64,000 bases of DNA. Source: Rana temporaria. Lineage: Eukaryota; Chordata; Amphibia; Anura; Ranidae. The notes under the pieces are model-generated. The model searched no databases, was not told where the DNA came from, and saw only the letters and a list, made by a program, of their open reading frames with translations. Below, one piece after another: positions 21,880-33,119 of the stretch (position 1 is the stretch's first letter; the number at the start of each line of letters is the position of its first letter). Position numbers and translations under genes: made by a program. The stretch lies in contig NC_053494.1 of NCBI RefSeq assembly GCF_905171775.1, positions 198,849,544-198,913,543 on the forward strand, written 5' to 3'.

Positions 21880-22800
21880 TGGAACACAAAATCATATCAT
21901 AGCTATGAGAACTTACCCCGGACGGTAGGAGGCGTGGGATCCGAGAGCAGACGATACCAGTGGGACCATACCCCCGAGAAGGGCATGGAAGGTGCTGTGT
22001 CCGTAGACTGGCGACAATAGAGGACAGACTAGAAGAACAGGAAAGAAGAAGAAAAATGCATATAATAAAGCATATTAAATGAAACCAACGAGAGTGGTGG
22101 GGGGAAATCCCCAACCCCCTCCCGCCAAACAAAACATTCACATAGCCCAAGTTAAGGGCTACCAGTCCAACTCCCGACTGCGAAGTATCCACAGTCGAAG
22201 GTCGGACGTGGGCACAAGGCGTCTGCCCCGGCCATAGCCATCCCTGAGAGGAATAAGGCTCATAAAATTATCATAGTTATGTAAATCCAGAAAAACTGTA
22301 ACATAGTAGAACTTGTAGAACGAGGGCAGCCGGAGCCCTTGGATCAGGAATATACTTAAATCAAACACAGCAACATGTAATTCTAGAACAGTAGCATATT
22401 GCTAAATTTTGCATCTATGTTCAATGACCATGAGTCAATGATAACTAAATTGAGGTTCTGAGAGGGCTAAAAATAAGTGTAGATGTTATCAAAAAATACC
22501 AAAAAATACCAAAGGAGTATTTATCTCAGATTTTCTCACCAAACTGGAACAATCAAGAACTTGTATAAGTAGCCTAGTAGTACTGAAAAGCCAAAAAAAA
22601 AAAAAAAAAACAGGTAATAATAAGATTTGCAAAAGTCGATCCTGAGGAGGAGCAATAGCAAACGGAATTGGTTGAACATATTTTGGTCCAAGTAGACCAG
22701 AGATTCCCCAATGAACTTGGGAACTCCTGGCAGAGAAGCCCCCATAAGGGACATCTCAGGAAACCTTTAGAAGGAAAGCAGGTGTGTTGACATGAAAAAG

Positions 22801-23859
22801 TCAAGTCGCGGCTGATTCTTTTATGCGTCTGCTTTTGTTAGACTTCCATGGCGGCGAAATAGGGTTAGTGGGAGTCGGCCTTTTGGACGATCCTGTCTGT
22901 GGGGCAGAAGTGTCCATTGCTGGATCCAATGAAATGAGCTTCAGGGACAGTAGGATCTTTTCTCCCTCAGCTAGGGATGTGAAGGAATAATTTTTCCCAT
23001 TAATGGAAAATTTCAGGGCAAATGGAAAGGCCCACCAATACCGAATTTCCTTTTGAGACAGAACAGATAGCAGGGGCTTCAGGGACCTACGCCTCTGGAT
23101 GGTTAGGGGGGATATGTCTGCGAAAATTTGAATGTTGAATCCTTGAAACAAGATGGAGGGGTGTTGACGTGAGGCTTTCATTACTTCTTCTTTCACTGAG
23201 TAGTAATGTGGTTTTACTACAATGTCTCTGGGTGAGCCGTCCTTCCTGAGAGGGCCTAAGGATCTGTGTGCCCTGTCCAGTTCTAATTTATGACCATTAA
23301 TTGACGGCAAAAGGTGCTTTAAGAGGTCTTGAACTGCTGTGGGAACATCCAAAATGGATTCAGGGAGCCCCCTGACCCTAAAATTCTCTCTTCTCGAACG
23401 ATTTTCGAGGTCGTCAATTCTGTTCAAAGCAGTGTCCAGTTGTTCTTGTAAAGACTGTATATGGTCAGTGTTCTGGTTGGCCCTGGAAACTGTGATATCC
23501 AATTTTTGCTCTATCACCTCCATTCTGGATCCAAGGTTTTGGAAATCAGATCTAATCTAATCTAATAGTTTTAAGAAAAGTTCCCCTGCGTTTTGAGGCA
23601 TAATGTGTTCCTGGCTGCCTGAGGAGAATATGGCGCCTGAGGGGGACAGAGCGGCTCCCATATGGGTATTATGAGGGACAGAGTGCTGCTGTGATGGGTT
23701 CCCTTTATGAGGCTCTGAGGCAGCAGATGAGAGGAACAAGAGGAGAGGAGCTCCATGTGCAGCAATTTCAGCATAAGAGACCGGGTTCTGGGATGCAGCC
23801 TGTCTGCCCTCCTGCTTTCCCCCAGCGTTAGCGTCTGTTACCTGAGGTGCGGTCGCCAT
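22801..23859 (-). pseudogene. L1 ORF1 RNA-binding protein, one internal stop
   Basis: The ATG at 23859 has a good context (AAAATGG) and gives MATAPQV; an upstream in-frame ATG at 23931 is possible. The frame is open to a TAG at 23559-23557, then continues in the same frame from about 23556 to 22801. So one nonsense codon in a TTAGA microrepeat separates the N-terminal tail from the conserved part. The conserved part has a coiled coil (QSLQEQLDTALNRIDDLENR), the RRM start (RENFRVRGLPE) and the C-terminal domain (LDRAHRSLG, then ILFQGFNIQIFADISP). Role: trimeric RNA chaperone coating L1 RNA (family knowledge). ORF2 starts about 920 bp downstream. Confidence 0.92.
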
Positions 23860-24173
23860 TTTGGATTCGACCGCGACCTCCGTCGGCGTATAGCTTGTCC
23901 TCCGGTCCCGCCGGACCGAGCTGCTGTGCATGGGCTAGTAGCCCTGAGGTTCCCCGAGGTGTACAACCAAAATTATCGGCTGCCGGCTGCCCTCGTCCGA
24001 GGCTAGGACGGCGGAATGGCCGGGGCAGTGCGGAGCTCCGAGCTTAAGCCGCCATCACGGGAGCCTCCGCGCATGCGCCTTCAGTGCAATTTCAAGTGCA
24101 CTTTGCACTTGTAGTGCAAAGTGGATTTGCCTTTCGTAAATAACCCCCATTATGTCGCCTCTAACATGCTTAA

Positions 24174-25010
24174 CCACTTGACAGAAGGTTTTACCCCCTT
24201 CATGACCAGGACATATTCTGCTATTCCGCACTGTGAGCTAGATTCAGCATTGCTTTACGTCGGCGTATCTATTGATACGCCGCGTAAGTTGAAAGATGCG
24301 CCGTCGTATCTATGCGTGCCATTATGGGAGCTAGATACGCCTGAATTATAGCTTCCTCCGACCGACGTAAGTGTTAGTACGCCGTCGTACCTAGGGTTCA
24401 TATTTACGCTGGCCGCTAGGGGCGCTTCCGTAGATTTACGCGTAGAATATGTAAATGACCTAGATACGCCGATTCACAAACGTACTTGCACCCGCTGCGC
24501 CGTTTACGCAAGGCTTACGTCCGGCGTAACGTTACCCCTGCTATATGAGGCGCAGCCAATGTTAAGGTATGGACGTCGGAACAGCCGTCAAAATTTACGT
24601 CGTTTACGCAAGTGGTACGTGAATGGAGCTGTGCGTAGGTTACGTTCACGTCGAAAGCATTGAGCCGACGTTTCTTAGGGAGTATTTGCGACGTGATTCT
24701 GAGCATGCGCGCGAATGCGCTGTACGAACGGCCATTCATTTACATGGGGTCACGGCTATTTTACATGGAGCACGCCCCCTACCTGCCTATTTTGAATTAG
24801 GCAGGCTCACGCCGCCCTATTCACACTACGCCGGCGCAACATACGGCGCCAGATCTTTCTGAATACTGGTCTGGGCTCACTATTTTACGTCGGCGTATCG
24901 CATATGAGATGCGCTACGCCGGCCAAACTATACGCCGAGCTCCGTGAATCTAGCTCTGTGTTTCTTTAACTGGATTGCTCCATCATGCAACACTGTACAC
25001 AAATTTTTAT
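24174..25010 (+). mobile_element. TTAA-target element remnant hosting a MITE
   Basis: TTAA/CCACTTGACAG at 24170 starts the family left end (TTTTACCCCCTTCATGACC). After 60 bp it is broken by the MITE at 24235-24956, and only about 50 bp follow before unrelated sequence. The right end is lost. Confidence 0.6.
24235..24956. mobile_element. GAGCTAG-end MITE, TGT duplication
   Basis: GAGCTAGATTCAGC and GTGAATCTAGCTC are inverted ends; TGT flanks both (24232-24234, 24957-24959). Interior of GGCGTATC/GATACGCC type as in the GGGCCAG family. Confidence 0.85.
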
Positions 25011-25036
25011 TTTTATTTATTACAGGTTTTTTAAAG

Positions 25037-27020
25037 TGCCTTGAAAAAGTATTCATACCCCTTGAAATTTTCCAAATTTTTCATGTTACAATCAAAAACG
25101 TAAATGTATTTTATTAGGATTTTATGTGATAGACCAACACAAAGTGACACATAATTGTGAAGCGGAAGAAAAATGATCAATGGCCTTTAAAAAATGTTTA
25201 CAAATAAATATGTGAAAAGTGTGGCGTGGATTTGTATAGCGCCCCCCTAAGTCAATACTTTGTAGAACCTCCTTTCACTGCAATTCCAGCTGCAAGTCTT
25301 TTTGGGGATGTCTCTATCATCTTTGCACATCTAGAGAGGACATTTTTGCCCATTCTTCTTTGCAAAATAACTCAAGCTCTGTCAGATTGGATGGAGAGCG
25401 TCTGTGAACAGCAATTTTCAAGTCTTGCCACAGATTCTCAATTGGATTTAGGTCTGGACTTTGACTGGGCCATTCTAACACATGAATATGCTTTGATCCA
25501 AACCATTCCATTGTAGCTCTGGCTGTATGTTTAGGATCGTTGTCCTGCTGAAAGGTGAACCTCCGCCCCAGTCTCAAGTCTTTTGCAGACTCTAAGGCCT
25601 CGTACACACGACCGAGGAACTCGTCGGAAAAGACACATCGTTTTCCTCGACAGAAGCTCGGGTTGGCTCGGCTCTATTCGGCGCCGGTGCGCAGGCGCCG
25701 AATAGAGCCAAGCCGACCCGAGCTTCTTTCGGGAAGTCGTGACGCGCTATATGCGCCCTCATTTAGCATGTCAATCAATTGGCATGTCAATAGGAACGCC
25801 CACTCCCGCGGGATTCCCTACCCGGAAGCCGCGGTGAATTCTAAGGATAAACTCTATCTACGGCGAAAAAAAAAAAAGGTCAGTGTAGTTTTATTTGCAG
25901 AACTGGGCTGGATGTAGTGTTAGAAATTTTTTATAGGGTGAACCTCCCCTTTAAGTAAAAGTTTGGTAAGAGACGATTTGCACTTTTTAGTCTGTTACAG
26001 CGTGAAAAATGTGTTATCTCCATTACAAATGCTACTTTTACTCCCGTCTCATACTTTCTTCTGAGCATACACACGCTCGAGTTTCTCGTCGAAAACCAGC
26101 CTGACAAGGAACACGACGAGGAAATTGAGACTTCCGACGAGGAAATTGAGACTTCCGTCGAGGAAAAAGAGAACTCTCTTTTTTTCTCGTCGAGTTCCTC
26201 GACAGTTTCCTCGATGAAAAACGTACACACGTCCGTTTTCCTCGGCAAATAGCTCTCCCACCAAGTTTCTTGATGGATTCTGTCGAGTTTCTCAGTCGTG
26301 TGTACGAGGCTTCAGAGGGTTTTCTTCTAAGATCGCCCTGTATTTGGTGCCATCCGTCTTCCCAAAAAATCTGACCAGCTTCCCTGTCCCTGCTGAAGAA
26401 AAGCATCCCCACAGCATGATGCTGCCACCACCATGTTTCACGGTGGGGATGGTGTGTCCAGGGTGTTGTGCAGTGTTAGTTTTCCGCCACACATAGCGTT
26501 TTGCTTTTAGGCCAAAAAGTTCAATTTTGGTCTCATCTCTCATCTGACCAGAGCACCTTCTTCCACATGATTGCTGTGTCCCCCACATGGCTTCTCACAA
26601 ATGGCAAACTTTGGGACTTCTTATGGCTTTGTTTCAACAATGTCTTTCTTCTTGCCACTCCTCCCTAAAGGCCAGATTTGTGGAGTGCACGACTAATAGT
26701 TGTCCTGTGGACAGATTCTTTCACCTGATCTCTGCAGCTCCTCCAGAGTTACCATGGGCCTCTTGGCTACTTCTTTGATGAATGCTCTCCTTGTCCAGCT
26801 TGTCAGTTTAGGTGGACAGCCTTGTCTTGGTAGGTTTGCTCTTTCCATTTTCAAAAGATGGATTGAACAGAGCTCTGCTTTAAGCTTCTCCACACCTTTA
26901 TCCCTGACCTGTCTGGTGTGTTCCTTGGCCTTCATGATGCTGTTTGTTCACTAAGGTTCCTTCAACACAAACTTGCTCTGGCAAAGTCTGAACTGTTACT
27001 ATAAGCAACATCACTTAACT
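25037..27020 (-). pseudogene. Tc1-type transposase, broken by a foldback insertion
   Basis: The right-end inverted repeat GTGCCTTGAAAAAGTATTC starts at 25037. Reading on the minus strand: N-terminal part at 26935-26693 (CPPKLTSWTRRAFIKEVAK, PMVTLEELQRS), then the SDE catalytic region, GLKAKRYVWRK, PTVKHGGGSIMLWGCFSSAGT (26588-26292), the insertion, then LRLGRRFTFQQDNDPKHTA and WPSQSPDLNPIENLW (25607-25317). The DDE residues can be seen but frameshifts (near 26540 and 26690) and the insertion destroy the gene. The far end at about 27020 is lost at a TTAA element. Confidence 0.88.
25596..26310. mobile_element. GTAC-end foldback element in Tc1
   Basis: GGCCTCGTACACACGACCGA at the left and CAGTCGTGTGTACGAGGC at the right are inverted. 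The interior (25640-25960) includes a second inverted repeat (CTCGGCTCTATTCGGCGCC) and a GGGTGAACCTCCCCTTTAA end, a fragment of the hairpin family at 46042. A 15-bp direct repeat GAGGAAATTGAGACTTCC at 26129-26160 is present. Confidence 0.75.
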
Positions 27021-27024
27021 TTAA

Positions 27025-28335
27025 CCACTTCCCGCCCTATAGCAGAATGACGGCTGGGCGGTGGTTCCGTTATCCTGACTGGACCTCATAAGATGTCTTT
27101 TAGGATAATAGGCCAGCGTGTGCCCACGGGGGCACGCATCACGGCAATCGGTGGTGTGATGTCTCACTCTGACACACTGGATCTCCGATTGTGGTAAGGA
27201 GCCTCTGATGGAGGCTCTTTACCAAGTGATCAACTTTGACCAATCACAGCGGATCAACAGCGTGAACCAGGAAGTGCCAGTAATCAGCTTTTCCTAGGTT
27301 CGCGGTGACAGGGAGAGCCGATCGGCGGCTCTCCTTTTAGGGGGGGGTGTTCGCTGATAATCAGCACATTAATTATCAGCGCAGCCCCCATCAGAGGTGC
27401 CTACCACAGCTGCAAATCAGTGCCCATCAGCTGCCAGTCAGTGCCCAACCAAATCGCCATTCAATGCCAATAAAAGTGCCAATCAGTGTGTGCCCCATCA
27501 GTAACACCTGTCAGGCCCCGTACACACGGCCGAGGAACTCGACGTGCTTGGCACGTCGAGTTCCTCGTCGAGTTCTGGGATGAAGCCGCCGAGGAGCTCG
27601 GCGGGACGCCTTCTCCCATAGAACAACGAGAAAATAGAGAACATGTTCTCTATTTTCTCGTCGAGCTCCTCGGCGGCTCCATCGAGCCAAAACTGTACAG
27701 ACGACAGAGTTTCTCGGCAGAATCAGGGTTTTGACCGAGTTTCTCGGTGAATTCTGCCGAGAAACTCTGTCGTGTGTACGGGGCCTCACTGCCCTTCAGA
27801 TGCCCATCAGTAATGCCTGTCAGTACCTCCTCATTAGTGTCCATCAGTGCAAATCTGTGTCACCTATCAGTGCTGCATATCAGTGTAGCCTATCTGTACT
27901 CATCAATTCTAAATATTAGTGCCTTCTCATCAGTGCCCAGCAGTTCCACCTTATCAGTGCCCATCAGTGCTGCATATCAGTGTAGCCTATCGGTGCTCAT
28001 CAATTCTAAATATTAGTGGCTTCTCATCAGTGCCTTTCAGTGCCACCTTATCAGTGCCACCTCATTAGTGCCTATTAGTGCAACATCATCAGTGCTCGTC
28101 AGTTAAAGGAGAAAACAAAATGTTATAACAGAAATGGAAAAAAAATGCCCAAAAAAACACAGTGGTGATCACATGCCAAAAGAAAGCTCTATTTGTGGGA
28201 ATAAAATTATACAAATGTAGTTTAGGTACAGTGTTGCATGACCGCGCAATTGTCATTCAAAGTGTAACAGCGCTGAAATCTGAAAATTGTCCTGGGCAGA
28301 AAGGGGGGGGGGGGGAGTGCCCAGTATTGAGGTGG
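27025..28335 (-). mobile_element. TTAA-target element, minus orientation
   Basis: TTAA at 27021-27024 and 28336-28339; ends CCACTTCCCGCC and GAGGTGG. The core (AAAGAAAGCTCTATTTGTGG) near 28172 and the CAGTGCCCATCAG minisatellite (27410-28110) are reverse-oriented relative to 1697-2953. Inserted at the broken end of Tc1. Confidence 0.8.
27514..27785. mobile_element. GTAC-end foldback, TCA duplication
   Basis: GGCCCCGTACACACGGCCGA and GTCGTGTGTACGGGGCC; TCA flanks both (27511-27513, 27786-27788). Most of the element is self-complementary (GTTCTCTATTTTCTCG inner stem). Confidence 0.85.
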
Positions 28336-28339
28336 TTAA

Positions 28340-29138
28340 TATACTATATGGAAATAAGAAAGTCCTGGGTAGATTCTGACATAAAGTCAGGAACAATATA
28401 GACACTTACTGTAAGTTAAACAGTACATTTATATATACAGAAACATACATCAAATGCAAAACAGGGGCATTTGTCAACCATGAGCACATTCATTAAGATT
28501 TGCCCCTAATCATTAATGTCACTTCCAATACCTCCAGCTTACACTCTCCTATTACCATGTATTCACAGCTACAGCGTATCTCGTGATCCCTCTAAACAAA
28601 AGACCCAAACTGCAAATCTGCTGCACGCTTGGTTTCCGTTAATTACGATTCTCCAAGTCAAGGTTATAAGCATCTGCTGATATTATGCTGAAGCCTAAGG
28701 GAGTCCCGGGGAAGGGGATTGGGGACCAAACTGCATCCATCTCATTTGCATCCTCATAATTGGAATCCTTTGTGGAGAACTGTGAATCTTGGCTGTTCCG
28801 AGCGAGCCACATGCAAGATATGAACATTCAATGAATAAGTAATGTCAGGACTCTAGTCACTCTTATTGTGTCTGCTGTATTTCCCTAATCATTAGAAAAC
28901 AGTGACATTTCATCCAAAATCAGGAAACGGCCATGAGTGATGAGTATGCTGGCCCCTTCCCAGAATTCTTTGTTTTTAAAGTTTGGTGTTGGGGGGTTGA
29001 TTGTTCTTCTAAATACATTATGTAGTATACTACATCTGTACACTGTGCTGTATGCTACAGGTTCCACACCACCCCTCGCCGCATTCTGCTGTACATTCTC
29101 TACTTGGCACAGCTATACCCCACTATATGTGTTCATTC
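28340..29138. other. Mostly non-repetitive stretch, possible conserved noncoding sequence
   Basis: No transposon ends, tandem repeats or coding frame seen. 28490-28830 has mixed composition with homeobox-like TAATTA cores (GTTAATTACGATT at 28638). I cannot show conservation from one sequence. Confidence 0.35.
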
Positions 29139-29141
29139 TTA

Positions 29142-29514
29142 GGCCTCGTACAGACGAGCGGATCTGTCCGATGAAAACGGTCCGCGAACCGTTTCCATCG
29201 GACATGTCCGCTGGGATCATTTGGTCTGATGGCTGTACACACCATCAGACCAAATTTCCCGCGGACAGACGACGCGGTGACGTGGCGGCGACGTGCGCGA
29301 ACCCGGAAGTTCAATGCTTCCACGCATGCGTCGAATCACTTCGACGTCATGCGCGGGTTCTCGGGCCAGCGGACATGCAGCATGCTAAGAAACAGTTGTC
29401 CGCTGGAAACCTGTCTGGTCGGCCAGAAAATTGTCCGGGCCGATTAAACATGTCTGCTGAAACTGGTCCGACGGACCAGTTTCAGCGGACATGTTCGGTC
29501 GTGTATACGAGGCC
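29142..29514. mobile_element. GTAC-end foldback, TTA duplication
   Basis: GGCCTCGTACAGACGAGCGG and GTCGTGTATACGAGGCC ends; TTA flanks both (29139-29141, 29515-29517). Internal hairpin arms around GGTCTGATGG/CCATCAGACC. Confidence 0.85.
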
Positions 29515-29601
29515 TTAAAGAAATAGATGAGCAAATTTGCGGTGGAGGAACTTGACTGGCCTGCACAGAGTCCTGAGTTCAACCTGAGAGAACACCTTTG
29601 G

Positions 29602-30144
29602 TAGGGTGACCAGGCATCCCTGGTTTCCGGAGACAGTCCCCGGATTGAGGGGACTGTCCCCGGACCAAGTTTGTCCCTGGTTTTGTCCCCGGATTGGATT
29701 TGAACAGGGGCTGGAGCAATTTCAAAGACAGTGCAGAATTTAAAAAATATCTGAATTACACCCCCCCCCCGCGCGCTACGCCGCTCCGACTAGCTCAGGG
29801 GGGTATTTTTTTTCATTATCTGTGCCCCTTTCTGATGATCATGTGCTGGTCGGAGCTGAGAGAATATTTCTTACGTTTCGGGTGCATGCCCAATCAGCTC
29901 CGCTTGCATGTTCTTCTGCCTTGGCTCAAGTCCCAGCCAGCCGGCTGCCTGTTTATCTCCTTGCCTTCCCTGGTGGAGTGATCTTCCTCCGCTCCCCACC
30001 CAGTAGTAGCCGGGGGCCCGGAGAGTAAGACTTGACAGGCTGTGAGGCGGGCGGCGATGGGCAGAGAGTCACTGATTGCCATCATTACTAGTAAGAAGAA
30101 AAAAAATGGCCCCCGGATTTTATTTTAAAAGTCTGGTCACCTTA
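29602..30144. mobile_element. hAT-like element TAGGGTGACCAG, 8-bp duplication ACCTTTGG
   Basis: Ends TAGGGTGACCAGG and GTCTGGTCACCTTA are inverted. ACCTTTGG is exact on both sides (29594-29601, 30145-30152) and joining the flanks restores the Tc1 codons. Contains GGACTGTCCCCGGA repeats on the left and a unique middle. Confidence 0.85.
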
Positions 30145-30303
30145 ACCTTTGGGATAAATTAGAGCGGAGACTGCAAGCCACGCCTTCTCGTCCAAAATCA
30201 GTGCCTGACCTCACAAATGTGCTTCTGGAAGAGTGGTCAAACATTCCCATAGACACACTCCTAAACCTTGTGGACAGTCTTCCCAGAAGAGTTGAAGCTG
30301 TTA

Positions 30304-30845
30304 TGCCTTGTACACACGACCGGACTGTCCTTCGGAATAAAGTCCGATGGTTTGTCCGATGGAATTCCATTCAAGCTGTCTTGCATACACACGGTGACAC
30401 AAATGTTTTCAGAAATTCCGAACGCCAAGAACGCGGTGACGTACAAGACATACGACGGCACTAATAAAGGGAAGTTCAATACCAGTCATGTTAGTAGAAG
30501 TTTGGTGAGAGACGATTCACGCTTTTCAGCCTCGTGCTTTTCAGTCCGTTACAGCGTGACGAATGTGATATCTCTGTTTATGAACGGTAGTTTTACCAGA
30601 CCGAGCGCTTCCGTCTCGTACTTGATTCTGAGCATGCGTGGTTTAGTCCATCGGAATTGCATCCAGACAAACTGACTTTCCGATAGAAATTTTTGTCCAT
30701 TGGAAAAAAGGAGAATAAAGAGAAAAAAGTCAGTCGGAATTTCCAAAGGAAAAAGTCAGATGGGGCATACACACCGAAGGAATATCCGATGAAAAGAGCC
30801 CGTCTGACTTTTTCCATCGGAAAATCAGGTCGTGTGTACAAGGCA
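30304..30845. mobile_element. GTAC-end foldback (TGCC variant), TTA duplication
   Basis: TGCCTTGTACACACGACCGG and GGTCGTGTGTACAAGGCA ends; TTA on both sides (30301-30303, 30846-30848). Inserted into the Tc1 remnant. Related to 58701-60140. Confidence 0.88.
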
Positions 30846-31096
30846 TTATATTTGCAAAGGGTGGGTCAAGTCAATATTGAACCCTACGGACTAGTGTGAA
30901 TGTAAAGGCAGGTGTCCAAATACTTTACACTTTTTAGTGTAACTGTTATGTTTATTCAACGCAATTGAAGTTTTTTATACACATGCTTGCGTAGGTATCA
31001 CATTAATATTACAATTGTATTTTTATGGTAACAAGGGGCAGGCTCAATTCTAATCAAGACTTGAAAGAATGCAACATGTAATAAAAACAGTATTAA

Positions 31097-32028
31097 CCAC
31101 TTCCCGACCGCCGCATGTAGATATACGTCGGCAGAATGGCACGGACAGGCACATCAACGTACATGTACGTCCCTGCCTAGACGTGGGTCGGGGGTCCGAT
31201 CGGGACCCCCCCGCGCTACATGCGGCGGTCGGATCCCCTCGGGAAGCGATCCGGGACGACGACGCGGCTATTCGTTTATAGCCGCTCCGTCGCGATCGCT
31301 CCACGGAGCTGAAGAACGGGGAGAGCCGTATGTAAACATGGCTTCCCCGTGCTTCACTGTGGCGGCGCATCGATCGTATCATCCCCTTTATAGGGGAGAC
31401 ACAATCGATGACGTCAGTCCTACAGCCACACCCCCCTACTGTTGTAAACACACACTAGGTGAAGCCTAACACGTTCAGCGCCCCCTGTGGTTAACTCCCA
31501 AACTGCAACTGTCATTTTCACAATAAAGAATGCAATTTAAATGCATTTTTTGCTGTGAAAATGACAGTGGTCCCAAAAATGTGTCAAAATTGTCCGAAGT
31601 GTCCGCCATAATGTCGCAGTCACGAAAAAAATCGCTGATCGCCGCCATTAGTAGTAAAAAAAATAAAAAAAAATAAAAATGCAATAAAACTATCCCCTAT
31701 TTTGTAAACGCTATAAATTTTGCGCAAACCAATCGATAAACGCTTATTTCAATTTTTTGACCAAAAATAGGTAGACGAATACGTATCGGCCTAAACTGAG
31801 TTAAAAAAAAAATTTTAGATATGTTTTTGGGGGATATTTATTATAGCAAAAAGTAAAAAATATTGATTTTTTTTCAAAATTGTCGCTCTATTTTTGTTTA
31901 TAGCGCAAAAAATAAAAACCGCAGAGGTGATCAAATACCACCAAAAGAAAGCTCTATTTGTGGGGAAAAAAGGACGCCAATTTTGACCTTGGGTCATTTA
32001 GCTGCATATTGGTCCGGTCCTTAAGTGG
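31097..32028 (-). mobile_element. TTAA-target element, complete, minus orientation
   Basis: TTAA at 31093-31096 and 32029-32032; ends CCACTTCCCGACCGCCGC and GGTCCTTAAGTGG. Core CCAAAAGAAAGCTCTATTTG near 31942. The GC-rich left end (31097-31480) folds (ACATGCGGCGGTCGG pairs with CGACCGCCGCATGT). Confidence 0.85.
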
Positions 32029-32032
32029 TTAA

Positions 32033-33070
32033 TGCCGTGTGCACAGTGAGTGCAGTGTGCAATACATGGGCAAATATATAAAATAGAATACAATTATATA
32101 CACATTTTACAATTTCCTTAACAGTATGTACAGTACTTTGATAAATAAAAACCTGATGGAAATTTGAACTCTTTCCCGCTCTATCCAAAAAATAAAAGCT
32201 GACTGCCATTAAGCCTGATCATCACAATCAATTGCAGTGAAAAGGCCTAGAAAACAGAGCCTTCATCGCACTCCACATCTAGAATTGGGCTCCAACTATT
32301 ACATTCTAATTAAACATTCATATAGGTTGTCACCTATTACAGCTACTAATGCTTTTCTGAGCAAAGTGAAAAATGACCGTCTTAAAGTAATTTAGTCTGC
32401 TTCATTATTTAAAAGCTGTAATATCGCTCATTTGCGATAAGTGTGTCATTTGCACTGAGCTGTTAAACTGGGGATGGGAAATGGTCAAATAAAACTTTTA
32501 TTTTTTTACCAGCCGTCCCTCACACGGGCCAAACAAGCAATTAGGCAAGGCAGGGTTATGAGGCCATAAAGTTGACAAAGCAATGACTCGTCCAAGATGA
32601 ATTACATCCCGAATATCTGAAGGAAGTAGCAGAGGAAATAAGGAGAAGAAAACAGCCTCAATAATTTGCTGTTAGATCTTTGCAGGCCAGGAGACTTGTA
32701 ACAAAGGCCCTTCTGAGAATGACCACGTAATGGAGCTGGGCCGTCAGCTGAGGAAGTCTCCCTTCAAACCATTATTTGCATTGTGGTGTGACAAAGCGTT
32801 GATTATTTTGCCAACCCGGTGGCTTCCTGATAACTTCTGGGTCACAACAATTCTGAGCAGAGAAGCCATTTGTTTATCTAAAGGACCCATTTCTAAGAGC
32901 CCTCCGCAGATTGTTCAGCCACTGTCTATCAACACCATTATGCGATGTGGCCACTGGGGAGCATGGGAAAAATGGTGAGCCTTTAACATGGAAAATGGGT
33001 TCAAAAGTTCAAAAATAATATTGCATTTACTGCGCTAAAACAAATTTGTCAGCGTACTTCCAGACGTCCG
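32033..33070. other. Long non-repetitive AT-rich block, candidate conserved noncoding element
   Basis: About 1 kb with no transposon end, tandem repeat or coding frame. 32190-32960 has the look of a vertebrate noncoding enhancer: TAATTAAA-, ATTTGCAT-like (octamer-like ATTATTTGCAT at 32768), CTGTCA/TGACA and TTTGCATTG motifs without decay into repeats. Conservation is not shown; this is a judgement from composition and context. Confidence 0.4.
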
Positions 33071-33119
33071 TTGATACAGAGCGAGGGCTGTCCCAAAATT
33101 AATGCAAAAGGGGGTATAC

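Larger units (their letters stand above)
17267..24079 (-). mobile_element. Nearly full-length L1-type LINE, 6.8 kb
   Basis: Minus-strand retrotransposon: GC-rich 5' leader (24079-23860), ORF1, a 0.9-kb spacer, ORF2, a 0.78-kb 3' UTR, AATAAA and poly-A (seen as poly-T 17267-17291). The 14-bp duplication TTCAGTGCAATTTC is perfect at 17253-17266 and 24080-24093, so insertion is recent and not 5' truncated. Domain order (coiled-coil/RRM ORF1; APE endonuclease, RT, Cys-rich tail in ORF2) is that of the L1 clade. It lacks only two lesions from being intact. Confidence 0.95.
17057..24149. mobile_element. MITE (GGGGTTATTTAC ends) split by L1
   Basis: Left part 17057-17266 and right part about 24080-24149. 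Ends GGGTTATTTACTAAAGGCAA and TTGCCTTTCGTAAATAACCC are inverted, and the next 40 bp (ATCCACTTTG, AGTGCAAAGT) also pair. Without the L1 the element is about 270 bp. Target duplication is not clear (TATG on both sides is possible). Confidence 0.7.
29520..30990 (+). pseudogene. Second-type Tc1 transposase, C-terminal half, twice interrupted
   Basis: After removing two nested elements the reading is: DWPAQSPEFNLREHLW (29545-29600), then DKLERRLQATPSRPKSVPD and LLEEWSNIPIDTLLNLVDSL (30153-30300), then PRREVEAV-like sequence and a short tail to about 30950. The SP(D/E)xNPxEHxW catalytic Glu region is present in degraded form. This is a different Tc1 lineage from 9890 and 25037. The N-terminal half and SDE region are missing. 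Confidence 0.75.
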
